DNA of 52,551 bases. Origin: Caldilineaceae bacterium SB0664_bin_27 (GTDB lineage: Bacteria; Chloroflexota; Anaerolineae; Caldilineales; Caldilineaceae). Of the stretch, positions 9,719 to 19,435 are shown in pieces. The stretch's first letter is position 1. Every line of letters begins with the position of its first letter. The position numbers and the translations under genes were made by a program. The DNA lies in NCBI GenBank assembly GCA_009838625.1, contig VXRG01000065.1, positions 1-52,551 on the forward strand, given 5' to 3'. Below the pieces are notes generated by a model that worked only from the letters and a program-made list of their open reading frames with translations, was not told the origin of the DNA and did no database searches.

Positions 9719-10446
9719 GTTTGACTCCTTACCATGCTATTCTCTTCTGCGAATGACGCCTGGCGCGCACTGCTGCGAGGAACGTCTCTCGTTCTCAGCA
9801 GCAACAGGTGCTCCTCGTGCAAAGCCCTGGCTTCATCAACTTCGTTTCTTTCAATCGCCTCTGCGATCCCCTCGTGATAACCCCAAACCTCTGTCAGGTA
9901 GCCGTAGTCGGCGTACAAATTCAGCTCGACTGCCTCATAGGCGTCCCAGTAGGTCTCTAGCAGCCCGGTGGCGAACAGGTTGTCAAGCCTGCGGAAAACC
10001 GTCATGTGGAAGGCGCGGTGCTCCTGATGAGGAATCTGGATGCGGCTCTGCTGCAGCTTGTGCCAGGCGAGCGAAACGTAGCGCTTCAGGTCCTGCTTGT
10101 CCTCATCGGTGAGGGAGAGTACGGCCGGCCGCCAGAACGCGCTCTCAATGCCATTGCGCAGCTCGCTGAACTCGCGGAAGAGGCGTTCGTTCGTAGCCAG
10201 GCCAAACATGAGGCTGGCGCGCGCCGCGGGCGTGAAGCTGTAGCTGTTGCACTCGATGCCGCGCCGGGGACGGGCCGCCACAAGCCCGAGCACGCGTGCG
10301 GCTTCCAACTGCTCGCGCAACTTGCCGATACTGACGCCCAATTCAGCGCTGAGGTCGTTCAACGAAGGCAGCCTGGCGCCGGGGACGAATCCGTTGTTAA
10401 CGATGTAGTCCAGGAGTTCCGAGTCGTTTTGACGTTGCTTGATCAT
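9715..10446 (-). CDS. FadR/GntR-type transcriptional regulator (FCD domain)
   Basis: 243 aa. N-terminal winged helix-turn-helix (about 20-70; LPSLNDLSAELGVSIGKLRE) and an all-helical FCD ligand-binding domain (about 85-225), with HRAFHMTVFRRLDN and HEGIAEAIERNEVDEARAL, typical of FadR-subfamily GntR repressors. It is the first gene of a three-gene unit with korA and korB. The three are joined by 4-nt overlaps, so it probably controls its own operon in response to an organic acid. The upstream 10,490-10,560 stretch is strikingly AT-rich with repeated AATA/TATT elements and probably contains promoter and operator; no exact palindrome was resolved. Confidence 0.85.
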   Translation of the reverse strand: MIKQRQNDSELLDYIVNNGFVPGARLPSLNDLSAELGVSIGKLREQLEAARVLGLVAARPRRGIECNSYSFTPAARASLMFGLATNERLFREFSELRNGIESAFWRPAVLSLTDEDKQDLKRYVSLAWHKLQQSRIQIPHQEHRAFHMTVFRRLDNLFATGLLETYWDAYEAVELNLYADYGYLTEVWGYHEGIAEAIERNEVDEARALHEEHLLLLRTRDVPRSSARQASFAEENSMVRSQT

Positions 10447-10650
10447 TGTTCACCCTGGTCAACCTGCAGAAACTACAGGAATCGACTAAATCATCGGATT
10501 AATAGCATCAATAGGTTCAATACTATCAAACGGAATAATCGTAATAGATCATTGCAAAGATGTCAATTCGAGCAATGGGTTGGCCTTGATCTGCGGGCCA
10601 GTGCTGAAACTCTTCGCGGAACCAGGGTAGGCGCCGGCTGTCCGGGGACC
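10447..10650 (-). promoter_or_regulatory. AT-rich probable promoter/operator region of the regulator-korAB unit
   Basis: Between the regulator and the divergently placed end of the M20 gene lies an abruptly AT-rich block (about 10,490-10,560) in otherwise G+C-rich DNA. It has recurrent AATAG/AATCG-type steps such as ATCAATAGG and CGTAATAGATC. On the minus strand TTGATA and TTGAAC could be -35 boxes, but no consensus -10 stands out. Assignment rests on position and composition only. Confidence 0.4.
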
Positions 10651-11868
10651 CTACTCCCCCGACTCGTTCTCAGCGCTTTTGCCTATCGCGAGCTGGGAAA
10701 AGGCCGCCTCGGCGAGCAGAGACACACCGGTCGGCATCACACTTTCCTCAAAGTCGAACGAAGGGCTGTGGTGAGGACTGTAGAATCCCTCTTCCGGGTT
10801 GGCCGCGCCCACCAGTACGAAACAGCCCGGGGCCCGGTTCAGGAACTCAGCCATATCCTCCCCCACCATCATCGGAGCAATCTGGGCGACATTCTGCTCG
10901 CCCACAACTTCCCTGGCGATACCTTCCATCACGCGTGCGCCGGCCTCGGAATTGATCGTGGCTGGCACGCAACTGTGCATCTCGAACTCGTAGCTGGCGC
11001 CAAACGCCTGGCAGATACCTGTGCAGATCTCTTCAAAGCGCCGTAGAAGCAGGTCGCGCACGTCAGGCTCAAAACTGCGGATCGTTCCTTTCAGGACCGC
11101 CTGCTCTGAGATCACATTGCCGGCGTTTCCGCTTTGGAAGGAGGCGACGGTGACGACCGCAGTATCCGACGGATTGGCGTTGCGGGACACGATCGTCTGC
11201 AGCGCGACTACCAGCTGGCTGGCAACCAGCGTCGCGTCAATGGTGTCATGGGGTGTGGCGCCGTGGCCCCCCTTGCCATGGACCGTCAGCGTAAAAATAT
11301 CGGCCGCTGCCCACAGGGGTCCGGGTTGGACGACGACCTGGTTGTAAGGAAGCCGGCTCCACAGATGCAGCCCGTAGGCCGCGGCCGGTTGCGGCTCCTC
11401 AAGCGCGCCGTCGTCGATCATGGCCATTGCGCCGCCCAGTCCCTCTTCGGCCGGCTGAAAGACCAGCTTGACGCGGCCCGACAGCTCATTTCGATGCCTC
11501 GTCAGCAGTTGCGCGACGCCCATTCCGATCGCTGTGTGCCCGTCGTGCCCGCAGGCGTGCATAACCCCTGCGTTTTGGGAAGCATAGGGCAACCCGGTCT
11601 CCTCGTGGATCGGTAGAGCGTCCATATCGAAGCGCAGCAGGACCGTTTCGCTGTCGTCGGGAAGGTCGTCCGGCTCCACCATGGCGATGACGCCGGTCTT
11701 GCCCACGCCGGTGCTGACCTCAAGACCCAGCTCCTGCAGGTGCGCCGCCACGATTCCGGCCGTTCGCACTTCCTGGAATCCCAGCTCCGGATGACGGTGA
11801 AAGTCGCGCCGCCATTCCACCAGCTTGGGGAGCAGTTCGTCGGCTTCTCTTCGGATCCATTCTTGCAC
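10651..11868 (-). CDS. M20-family amidohydrolase (hippurate/N-acyl-amino-acid type)
   Basis: 405-aa zinc-dependent amidohydrolase of the M20D group, which hydrolyses N-acyl or hippurate-like amino-acid conjugates. Visible: RRDFHRHPELGFQE near the N-terminus, the metal-binding MHACGHDGHT at about 103-112, FQPAEEG, GKGGHGATPHDTIDA in the dimerisation domain, and a terminal YSPHHSPSFDFEE. I choose GTG at 11,868 because GGAGAGAG lies five bases upstream; the frame could also start further 5' at 11,922. Substrate is not predictable. It is a single gene. Confidence 0.88.
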   Translation of the reverse strand: MQEWIRREADELLPKLVEWRRDFHRHPELGFQEVRTAGIVAAHLQELGLEVSTGVGKTGVIAMVEPDDLPDDSETVLLRFDMDALPIHEETGLPYASQNAGVMHACGHDGHTAIGMGVAQLLTRHRNELSGRVKLVFQPAEEGLGGAMAMIDDGALEEPQPAAAYGLHLWSRLPYNQVVVQPGPLWAAADIFTLTVHGKGGHGATPHDTIDATLVASQLVVALQTIVSRNANPSDTAVVTVASFQSGNAGNVISEQAVLKGTIRSFEPDVRDLLLRRFEEICTGICQAFGASYEFEMHSCVPATINSEAGARVMEGIAREVVGEQNVAQIAPMMVGEDMAEFLNRAPGCFVLVGAANPEEGFYSPHHSPSFDFEESVMPTGVSLLAEAAFSQLAIGKSAENESGE

Positions 11869-12329
11869 AATTCTCTCTCCAGTGTGGCTCCGTGCATCCC
11901 GGGCACAGCGCGGACAGGCCAAATGGGGTCATCAAACGCGGTTCGGCCCTATTGTATCAGTAGCTCCCCCGATCTCCATATGTTCCTCTGAGGCAGGGTG
12001 CACCTGGATACGGGCAGAAGCTTTCGTTTCCCCTCTGGAGGCACCCAGGCAGCGGACAGTTCTCGTTTCAATATCCAGCAGGTGAAATGGAGGTACGCCC
12101 TTCTGGCTTCCCTGCACTCGCCTCTCGACGCTGGGCCGTTACGCAGAGCAGTTTCGGTAAAACTGGTAATATGACGCTGACTTCGGTATACTGCCCGCAA
12201 CTCTGCTTGACTTTCGCAAAGCAGATGAGGAAGGTGTGCGAGGGCGTTTTCTCGCCTGGAAAACCTCGGCAACAGTCCCCAGCAAGCATTTCGGGGAAAC
12301 GACCTGGGCGATCGGAGAATAAACCTACC

Positions 12330-12719
12330 ATGTCCATGATTACCGGAATCGCAGAGATCGTCCTCTGGACCCGCGACAAAGAGAAAGCAGTCGCATTCTA
12401 TAGGGACCTCCTGGGCCTTGAGGTGATCTCGCCCCCTGAGCTGCCCAACGTCTTCCTCAAAGCAGGAGAAGGCGCGGCCGGGATCCCCCAGATGATCGTA
12501 ATCGTGCCGATGCCGCCGGAGATTGCAGAGCAGCCCAGCGGGCATCAGCTTCACCATCTCGCATTTGAGCTGCCGGCCGACAGCTTTGACGCCCAGGAAG
12601 AGGCGCTGCGTTCCGCCGGCTATGTGCCGCGCGGCGGTACGCATCCCGTGCTCTCCAGCCGCACCATATACATAGACGACCCCGACGGCAACGAGGTCGA
12701 GTTTATCTGCCAGCTCTAG
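12330..12719 (+). CDS. VOC-family (glyoxalase/dioxygenase fold) protein
   Basis: 129 aa with two beta-alpha-beta-beta-beta modules. It starts ITGIAEIVLWTRDKEKAVAF and ends IYIDDPDGNEVEFICQL, the usual VOC metal-site ending with a Glu ligand. Members include glyoxalase I, extradiol dioxygenases and bleomycin-resistance proteins; the function here is undetermined. The start is ATG 12,330, not the longer open frame, because the VOC fold begins there. It is followed 33 bp later by moeA, perhaps in one transcript. Confidence 0.8.
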   Translation: MSMITGIAEIVLWTRDKEKAVAFYRDLLGLEVISPPELPNVFLKAGEGAAGIPQMIVIVPMPPEIAEQPSGHQLHHLAFELPADSFDAQEEALRSAGYVPRGGTHPVLSSRTIYIDDPDGNEVEFICQL

Positions 12720-12752
12720 AATCTCGCACGCCAAGGGAGAAGGCCAAGCCAG

Positions 12753-14000
12753 ATGACGACCAGTTCACCTTACTCGATGCTCTCGGTCGAGGATGCCCTC
12801 AACATAACGCTGGAGCAGGCGCGGCCGCCGGCGCCGGTACACCGGCCTCTCGCTAAAGTAAGGGGCGCGATTCTCGCCGCCGATATTGCCGCGCAGGAGC
12901 CGTTGCCGCCCTTTCCCGCCTCCACGATGGACGGCTACGCAGTCGTCGCTGCCGACGGCCCCGGCGACTATCCTCTGATCGGGGAGGTCAGCGCGGGCGC
13001 CCTGGCCGACTTCACCGTCAAACCGGGGACAGTCGCCTACATTACAACCGGCGCGCCCTTGCCCGACGGGGCCGACGCGGTCGTCATGATCGAAGAGACG
13101 GAACGTTTGGACGGCGGCGCAGACGCGCCCCGGATTCGCATCGGACAGCAAGCGAATCCCGGCGGCAACGTGCGACCGGTAGGCGTAGACGTGGAGGCCG
13201 GTCAGACCGTATTGGCGGCCGGCGAACGTCTCGATCCCGCAGAGATCGGGCTGCTTGCCACGGCCGGCATCGTCGACGTGCCCATCTTTCCCCGCCCCAG
13301 AGTGGCCGTCCTGTCAACCGGTGACGAGCTGGTCGAGCCGGGAGAGCCTCTTGGCCCCGGCCAGATCCGCGACAGCAACCGGGCGATGCTCCTTGCGGCC
13401 ATTCGCGCAGCCGGCGGAGAGCCGGTCGATCTGGGAATCTCAGGCGACACGCAGGAAGCACTGGAGGCCCGAGTGCGCCAGGGCCTTGAGCAGGCCGACA
13501 TACTGCTGACGTCCGGCGGCGTTTCCATGGGCGATCTGGACCTGGTCAAGCCGCTACTGGAACACGCAGGCACCGTGCACTACGGCCGGGTCCGCATGAA
13601 GCCCGGAAAGCCGGTCACCTTTGCCACGGCTGACGTCGAACACGGTCGCCGTCTTGTCTTCGGGCTGCCCGGCAATCCTGTCAGCAGCATGGTAACCTTC
13701 TATCTGTTTGTCGTGCCGGCCCTGCGCAAGATGGCGGGCTGGCCGGATCCGCGGCTTCGCCGGGTCCAGGCCCGGTTGGCACAGCCCCTGCCCCTGGACG
13801 CCTACCGTCCCGAGTACCACCGCGCCACGCTCAGCTGGGACGCAGAACAGGCCTGTTTCGTAGCCGCCAGCACCGGCATCCAGGCCAGCAGCCGTCTCCT
13901 GAGCATGCGCACCGCCAATGCACTGCTGGCGCTGCCCCAAAGAGAGGGCACGCTGGCCGCAGGTGAACAGGTTGCGGCGCTTCTGATTGGGGACCTGTAA
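12753..14000 (+). CDS. moeA: Molybdopterin molybdenumtransferase MoeA
   Basis: 415 aa; inserts molybdate into adenylylated molybdopterin, the last step of molybdenum cofactor synthesis. Domains in order: N-terminal domain with [12 protein letters not shown] (52-63), [14 protein letters not shown] (98-111), the MoCF_biosynth core with STGDEL and [18 protein letters not shown] and [13 protein letters not shown], then C-terminal domain IV. Length is normal. It heads moeA-moaC-moaD-moaE with 3-20 bp gaps or overlaps. Confidence 0.93.
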   Translation: MTTSSPYSMLSVEDALNITLEQARPPAPVHRPLAKVRGAILAADIAAQEPLPPFPASTMDGYAVVAADGPGDYPLIGEVSAGALADFTVKPGTVAYITTGAPLPDGADAVVMIEETERLDGGADAPRIRIGQQANPGGNVRPVGVDVEAGQTVLAAGERLDPAEIGLLATAGIVDVPIFPRPRVAVLSTGDELVEPGEPLGPGQIRDSNRAMLLAAIRAAGGEPVDLGISGDTQEALEARVRQGLEQADILLTSGGVSMGDLDLVKPLLEHAGTVHYGRVRMKPGKPVTFATADVEHGRRLVFGLPGNPVSSMVTFYLFVVPALRKMAGWPDPRLRRVQARLAQPLPLDAYRPEYHRATLSWDAEQACFVAASTGIQASSRLLSMRTANALLALPQREGTLAAGEQVAALLIGDL

Positions 14001-14019
14001 AGGACATTCGGCCAAAACC

Positions 14020-14529
14020 ATGTCCGAACTGACCCACCTCGACAAAGAGGGCCGTGCATCGATGGTCGACGTCGGCCACAAGGACGTGACAACGCGCCAG
14101 GCTGTGGCCGAGGGCAGCGTCTATATGTCCCCGGAAACGCTGGCCGCCATTCGAGACGGGGCAGTACCCAAAGGAGACGTGCTCTCCTCAGCGCGCATCG
14201 CCGGCATCATGGCCGCCAAGCGCACGCCCGAACTGATCCCTCTCTGCCATCCGCTGCCGTTGACTAAAATCGCTATCGACTTCGAAATCGACGAGGACAA
14301 AAGCCGCGTTGTCATCGCCGCCACTGTGCGCTGCAAAGGACAAACCGGTGTCGAAATGGAGGCGCTCACCGCAGTCAGCGTCGCCGCCTTGACCATCTAC
14401 GACATGGCCAAGGCGCTGGAAAAGACGATGTCGATCGGTCAAGTCCAGCTTCTGCAGAAACGGGGGGGCAAATCGGGCGACTGGCAGCGGTCCCACCCGA
14501 CCTCCCACAAGGGAAACGACGCACCGTGA
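14020..14529 (+). CDS. moaC: Cyclic pyranopterin monophosphate synthase MoaC
   Basis: 169 aa; converts the MoaA product to cyclic pyranopterin monophosphate. Recognised by [19 protein letters not shown] near the N-terminus, [14 protein letters not shown], and [20 protein letters not shown]. The start is ATG 14,020; an in-frame TTG at 13,987 inside moeA is less likely. The stop overlaps the moaD GTG (GTGA). MoaA, which makes its substrate, is not in the window. Confidence 0.93.
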   Translation: MSELTHLDKEGRASMVDVGHKDVTTRQAVAEGSVYMSPETLAAIRDGAVPKGDVLSSARIAGIMAAKRTPELIPLCHPLPLTKIAIDFEIDEDKSRVVIAATVRCKGQTGVEMEALTAVSVAALTIYDMAKALEKTMSIGQVQLLQKRGGKSGDWQRSHPTSHKGNDAP

Positions 14530-14807
14530 ATGTTCGTCTCGTCCTGTTCGCCGGCCTGCGTCAGGCAGCCGGATTCAAGCGGGAAACCGTCACCTTACCC
14601 GAAGACGCCACCGTGGGCGACCTTCTCGAAAGCCGCGTCCCCGATCTGCTGGGCCGGACCTTTTACGTTGCCGTAAACGAGGAGTTCGCGCAGCGGGACA
14701 CCGTCCTGCACGAGGGCGATGAGGTCGCCCTGCTGCCGCCGGTATCCGGGGGTCAGACCTGCCCACCCTGCAGCCCTTCGCCACGGCCACCCGCGCCATC
14801 ACACTGA
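14526..14807 (+). CDS. moaD: MoaD-like sulfur-carrier protein with a tail beyond Gly-Gly
   Basis: 93 aa. Residues 1-76 are a normal ubiquitin-like MoaD ([10 protein letters not shown]...VAVNEEF...[13 protein letters not shown]), the sulfur carrier of molybdopterin synthase. Canonical MoaD ends at the Gly-Gly, which is adenylylated and thiocarboxylated. Here the frame runs on for 17 Cys/Pro/Ser-rich residues (QTCPPCSP...) before TGA. As written it would need trimming to work. It starts at GTG 14,526, overlapping the moaC stop, and moaE begins 10 bp after its stop. Confidence 0.85.
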   Translation: MNVRLVLFAGLRQAAGFKRETVTLPEDATVGDLLESRVPDLLGRTFYVAVNEEFAQRDTVLHEGDEVALLPPVSGGQTCPPCSPSPRPPAPSH

Positions 14808-14816
14808 GTCACAATC

Positions 14817-15305
14817 ATGTCCGCCAAACTGTTCGAAATAACGGAAAAACCCCTTTCGCTGGACGACATTCTGCGCCGCGTCAGCCGCTCTGACTGCGGC
14901 GGCATCGCCACCTTTGCAGGCACGGTACGCGGTTCCACCGCCACCGACGACGGCGCCCGCGAAACCAGTTTCCTCGTCTACGAGGCCTACCTGCCCATGG
15001 CCGAGAAGATGATGGCCCGCATCGGCGACGAGATCCAGGAGCGCTGGCCTCTCGTCAAGGGCGTCAGTATCCTGCATCGAATCGGGCGCTGCGACATTGA
15101 AGAGCCGACAGTCCTGATCGCGGTCGCCACGCCGCACCGCGACGACGGCTGTTTCGAAGCCTGCCGCTACGCCATCGAGCGCCTCAAGGAGATCGTACCG
15201 ATCTGGAAGCAGGAAAACTGGCGCGACGGTGAAGTGTGGGTCGAGGGCCCGCGCAAGCCCGAGCTGGACGTCAGTGCGCCGGAAAGGCTGTCTGACCAGG
15301 GCTGA
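14817..15305 (+). CDS. moaE: Molybdopterin synthase catalytic subunit MoaE
   Basis: 162 aa; the large subunit that transfers sulfur from MoaD thiocarboxylate to cyclic pyranopterin monophosphate. Signatures: [11 protein letters not shown] near the N-terminus, [29 protein letters not shown], the active-site [21 protein letters not shown] segment with conserved Lys residues, and a short variable tail. Last gene of the moe/moa cluster; 300+ bp without genes follow. Confidence 0.93.
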   Translation: MSAKLFEITEKPLSLDDILRRVSRSDCGGIATFAGTVRGSTATDDGARETSFLVYEAYLPMAEKMMARIGDEIQERWPLVKGVSILHRIGRCDIEEPTVLIAVATPHRDDGCFEACRYAIERLKEIVPIWKQENWRDGEVWVEGPRKPELDVSAPERLSDQG

Positions 15306-15622
15306 AAACGCCAGGCCGGACAGCGGAAGGCAGGGCAAAATGCGCCTGCTCCGCGCGGATCCCCGTGGTCATCCAAAGAAAAAACCAATACGCCTTTGTC
15401 GTTTATCGTGCCCCTTCGTAAAACTGCGCGGACCAAAAGGGATGTTCTCCGCGACCCTCCGCGCCCTCCGCGGACAAAAGAGAGGTGTTTTTCGCGCCTC
15501 TTCGCGTGACTGCGCGGATCGATCGATTATGTTTCTCGCAAGATTCAACCTCAAAGCATCGCGTACTCTGCACCTACTATGACCAACACAAGACTCTGCA
15601 CCGGATTTTCGCCGCGCGAAAT
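15306..15622. other. Intergenic region with CCGCG-rich repeat
   Basis: No gene seen. Around 15,425-15,525 there is an imperfect low-complexity repeat built from CTCCGCG/CGCGCCTC/TGCGCGGA steps (for example CTCCGCGCCCTCCGCGG). It resembles intergenic simple-sequence repeats found in many uncultured bacteria. I see no coding or clear RNA signal in it. Confidence 0.5.
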
Positions 15623-15651
15623 TTGCCATCTGCCTCGTACCGTGCTAGCAT
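15623..15651 (+). promoter_or_regulatory. Sigma-70-type promoter for RNase P RNA
   Basis: TTGCCA (15,623-15,628) and TAGCAT (15,646-15,651) are separated by exactly 17 bp, upstream of the RNase P RNA by about 70 bp. It would produce a short 5' leader that is processed off. Confidence 0.6.
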
Positions 15652-15721
15652 AGACCGCTGTGAATCCGGCCAGGCGCGTGCAGGAAAGGCCAGTTACACT
15701 GAGGTTGGCAGCTTAACATTG

Positions 15722-16180
<459 letters not shown>

Positions 16181-16181
16181 A

Positions 16182-16209
16182 GGACGGCTTCACAACGGCA
16201 GCGCCGTCC
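16182..16209 (+). terminator. Hairpin after RNase P RNA
   Basis: GGACGGC (16,182-16,188) and GCCGTCC (16,203-16,209) form a 7-bp perfect stem just after the RNase P 3' end. No U-tract follows (GAAAA), so it may be a processing or weak termination signal. Confidence 0.35.
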
Positions 16210-16275
16210 GAAAATGTCAGATGGCTTGCGAGGCTGCTCTGCTCAATCGGCGCCGGACAGCATGCCGGCATGGAA

Positions 16276-16360
<85 letters not shown>

Positions 16361-16375
16361 TGGAAATCAGCGTCC

Positions 16376-16449
<74 letters not shown>

Positions 16450-16498
16450 CGACGTCCTGCCGGATTCACAGAAACAGAAGTTGCCTTAACATTCCATC

Positions 16499-16573
<75 letters not shown>

Positions 16574-16659
16574 TAGAGGACCGGCCCTTAAGGGGGTGGA
16601 GCCGTTGTCGGCTGGCGAACAGGTGCTGCGGCTCAGTCGCCTTACGCGTCGGTCCTTTT

Positions 16660-16732
16660 GCCGAGGTAGCTCAGTTGGTAGAGCAATGGACTGAAAATCC
16701 ATGTGTCCCCAGTTCAAGTCTGGGCCTCGGCA
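16660..16732 (+). tRNA. tRNA-Phe (GAA)
   Basis: GCCGAGG/CCTCGGC acceptor, anticodon loop CTGAAAA (GAA), T-loop GTTCAAGTC, discriminator A. Confidence 0.97.
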
Positions 16733-16843
16733 CCTTGGAGAATTCTGAACTCCTGGCCCGTTGTTTGGCAGCGTTGCGATCTGTACTGGGGCGGCCAGCG
16801 AACGGCCGGGAAAGAGTTTCTCAGGTCCCGATTCGGCTGTAGA

Positions 16844-16916
<73 letters not shown>

Positions 16917-16991
16917 TTGTTCGGGGCGGGCCATCCCCGTCTCGGAGAGAATGTAGTTGGGAAGTTGTGTTTCTGTTGGTCAACCAAATAT

Positions 16992-17064
16992 GGCGCCTAT
17001 AGCTCAAAGGCAGAGCGTCTGATTGTGGATCAGAAGGTTGCGGGTTCGAGCCCCGCTAGGCGCC
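16992..17064 (+). tRNA. tRNA-His (GUG)
   Basis: Begins with the encoded extra G-1 opposite C73; stem GCGCCTA/TAGGCGC, anticodon loop TTGTGGA (GTG). It is the last tRNA of the cluster. The low-G+C accessory island starts immediately downstream, which makes its 3' end a candidate integration site; I did not spot a second copy of the 3' end in the window. Confidence 0.95.
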
Positions 17065-17225
17065 CCTAGCGTTCGGTTGAGTCTTTGCTCTTAGTCTGAG
17101 AGACAGGGGTACTCAGCTGACGTGATTCCTACCCAAAAACGTACGAGGATCCTACAAACGGCCCAACCTCCTATGTCTGGCGGTTTTCTCGCGCTTACAG
17201 TTGGTGAAGGGATCGTGGTTGACTC

Positions 17226-17372
17226 TTAACCATGCTCCCCGATGGGCAATTTGTAGAAACCTTCGGCTCGCCGCACGAATTTAGTGCGGTTCAGGCCGGT
17301 CTGGCGTTTCAGTTCTTCCAGCTGCTCAAGCTGTTGCTGCGTGAACTGTATCTGCGCAATCTTCTTTGCCAT
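17226..17372 (-). CDS. 48-aa ribbon-helix-helix-like protein
   Basis: A very small gene read on the minus strand: a strand-forming IAQIQFT, an amphipathic helix (QQQLEQLEELKRQTG), then LNRTKFVRRAEGFY. This is the strand-helix-helix layout of CopG/Arc-type DNA-binding proteins, usually antitoxins or autorepressors. AAAGGAGG lies 6 bases before the ATG (17,378-17,385), a very strong ribosome binding site. No partner toxin follows. It is divergent from the DUF4238 pseudogene, so it may regulate the shared interval. Confidence 0.7.
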   Translation of the reverse strand: MAKKIAQIQFTQQQLEQLEELKRQTGLNRTKFVRRAEGFYKLPIGEHG

Positions 17373-17542
17373 TCGGCCCTCCTTTCGGATTCCGTGTCCG
17401 TGGGTTGGATCATGGAATCTACCATGCAGCTAGATACGTGCAAATGTCACAATTCGCTGCCATGGTCGGTAAGGAGGAAATGACCCCGCTTGAATATTAC
17501 CCGCACAATTTACGAAATTGCTAGAGGCTACGCCCACTGTCT

Positions 17543-18340
17543 ATGAGCGATCCCATATACCAACACATTGTTCCTCACTTTCTTCTGAAACGATTTGTAG
17601 ACAAAGACGGTTACTTGAACGTCTTTGACAGACGGCACCCTAACAGCGGGATCTGGAAGAGGAAGCCTGGAAAAGTCTTAGGAAGAAAGCATCTCTATAC
17701 ACAGATTGGAGAAGACGGAACAAAGGACCCAACAATGGAGACAGGGTATCTGTCAGATCTGGAACGCAGAACGGCCCCAATAGTTGGGTAAATCTTGAAA
17801 GCTGTCAGAATGAAAGAAGTGCCATCGCTTGGTGTGGATCAGGGGAAAACAATCATTGAATTCCTTTACATTCAATTGACTCGCATACCAGAACGGCGCG
17901 ACTTCTTTATTGACGAAGCAAAAAAAGTCGTCAATATCAGCGGCATAGAGGAAAGGATCTGGAAGAATTCCAGCATTGCCACCCTGGGTTACTTGGCCAG
18001 AAATGGAGATCTCAATGAGAGACTTGCCAGTCAGCGTCTTTGCTTTTCTCCCTTGAGCAATCCCAATGCTGCAAAGAAGCTGATCATCGGAAGCGACCCA
18101 TCAGTAAGACTTGACGAAGGCGAAAAAATCTTCTTTGGCAATTCACATATGGTGACATGGTTGCCGCTCGCGACCGATGTAGCTGTTGCCTGGAGCCCGG
18201 GTGACAGAGACGTTCTTAGAGAATTGAAAGACAAAGATGTATGGAAATTGAATCTCAAAGTGTTTGAGCAGAGTGCGGTGATCGCTGGATACTCTCGTGA
18301 GCTGATCGAATCATTAGTGAGTTCTTCAGGAGGATTGTAG
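17543..18340 (+). pseudogene. DUF4238-family gene broken by an in-frame TAA
   Basis: The N-terminal part reads IYQHIVPHFLLKRFVDKDGY...VFDRR, the hallmark start of DUF4238 proteins, a family common in defence and mobile regions. After 82 codons an in-frame TAA (17,789-17,791) interrupts it within the LxxIExxxAPI-like segment. The same frame then stays open to 18,340 (KTIIEFLYIQLTRIPERRDF...FGNSHMVTWLPLATDVAV). Nothing else is damaged, so the lesion is recent or a sequencing error. The next gene follows 10 bp later as if in an operon. Confidence 0.75.
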
Positions 18341-18350
18341 GAGCGACAGC

Positions 18351-18803
18351 ATGACCGCAATTAATGTAGCATTCCAGGTCCTGCGCACTGCCGGCACGTC
18401 TTTACACTATCGCGAGATTACCAAGCGGATGCCTGAACAAAGGCTGTGGACAACAGCCGGAAAGACGCCTTGGGAAACGGCAAATGCCCGACTAACCGTC
18501 GACATCAACAAGCAGGGCGGGACCTCACGTATTGTCCATGTCGGACCCGGCCTCCTTTCGCTACGAATCAATGAATCCGCTGACGAGACCACACTAAGGA
18601 GTGTAAGAATGTCATTGGAGACAACTCTTTCTGATTTGGCAGAGCGTTCCTCAGAACAAATCGGCCAATTGAGAACAGAAGAAGCCTCGAAACACGCTCT
18701 AGTCATGCCCTTCATCCAGGCTTTGGGGTATAACGTTTTCGATCCCCGTGAAATCGTGCCAGAGTTCACGGCGGATGTTGGTAATCGTAATGGGAAAAGG
18801 TAG
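18351..18803 (+). pseudogene. HARE-HTH plus type I restriction HSDR_N fragment, frameshifted
   Basis: Residues 1-70 form a HARE-HTH winged helix (VAFQVLRTAGTSLHYREITK...WETANARLTVDI), which links chromatin or restriction functions to DNA. A coiled segment follows, then the start of an HSDR_N nuclease-like domain (EEASKHALVMPFIQALGY, FDPREIVPEFTADVG). The frame ends at TAG in GGGAAAAGGTAG. Shifting one base restores VDYALLHYGNPTILF, then the match ends about 20 codons later. It is thus frameshifted at an A-run and truncated. AGGAG precedes the ATG. The N-terminal part could still be expressed. Confidence 0.7.
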
Positions 18804-19062
18804 ACTACGCCCTCCTGCACTATGGGAATCCAACCATCCTGTTCCCAAGTCTCACCCAGAATATCAGTTCATGACGGATAGAGATAGCGACGAGCAGGTT
18901 TGTGAGTAAAGTAGCATGAGTTGCATTCTTGCGCAGCATTTCGCAAGACTTCGGCAGCAGCCACAATAACTCGAATCACACACGCAACGATTCTAGAATT
19001 GTCCCAAAAAATGGACACGTCGTGAGTTTCTGGCAACCATAAATTTAGGAGTAAGGCTGATC

Positions 19063-19314
19063 ATGAGGTTTTTCGCCGTCGTCATCTTCTTTGCTGGGGT
19101 ATTGGCGTGTGCAGTCTTGGCAATTACACTGACAAGCAGTTCGGGTGCACCACAGGAAGCTGCAGGAGCGGCCATTGCTCTTGCTATCGTGACTATTCCC
19201 TATTGCATGGGAAGGTCCATTCAGATGTGGAAGGAAAGTCGCAGGCAAATGATCATTGAGGATATTCTTTTGGAAATCCGACAGGAAAGAGCAAGAACTC
19301 GGAATCTTGCCTAA
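19063..19314 (+). CDS. Small two-TM membrane protein upstream of the reverse transcriptase
   Basis: 83 aa: TM helix 1 (about 3-24), a short Ser/Gly/Pro-rich loop, TM helix 2 (about 32-50, AGAAIALAIVTIPYCMG) and a charged helix (MIIEDILLEIRQERARTR) probably in the cytoplasm. No named family recognised. It sits 121 bp upstream of the reverse transcriptase on the same strand. Small membrane proteins are common effectors or accessories in defence loci, but that role is inference here. Confidence 0.6.
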   Translation: MRFFAVVIFFAGVLACAVLAITLTSSSGAPQEAAGAAIALAIVTIPYCMGRSIQMWKESRRQMIIEDILLEIRQERARTRNLA

Positions 19315-19435
19315 ACGAAAATCGGGCGGACAGGTGCGCTATTTGGGAAAGTCATCAGTAGGCCCTGGATATGCCCATCAATGTCCACAAGTGTAAGTAG
19401 GCCTCGGTTGCCTGTCGATAGTGGAAGGAGTTTCA

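Noticed and set aside
17789..17791. Recoded stop in the DUF4238 gene
   Set aside because: The codon is TAA, which is not known to be recoded in this context; a nonsense mutation is simpler.
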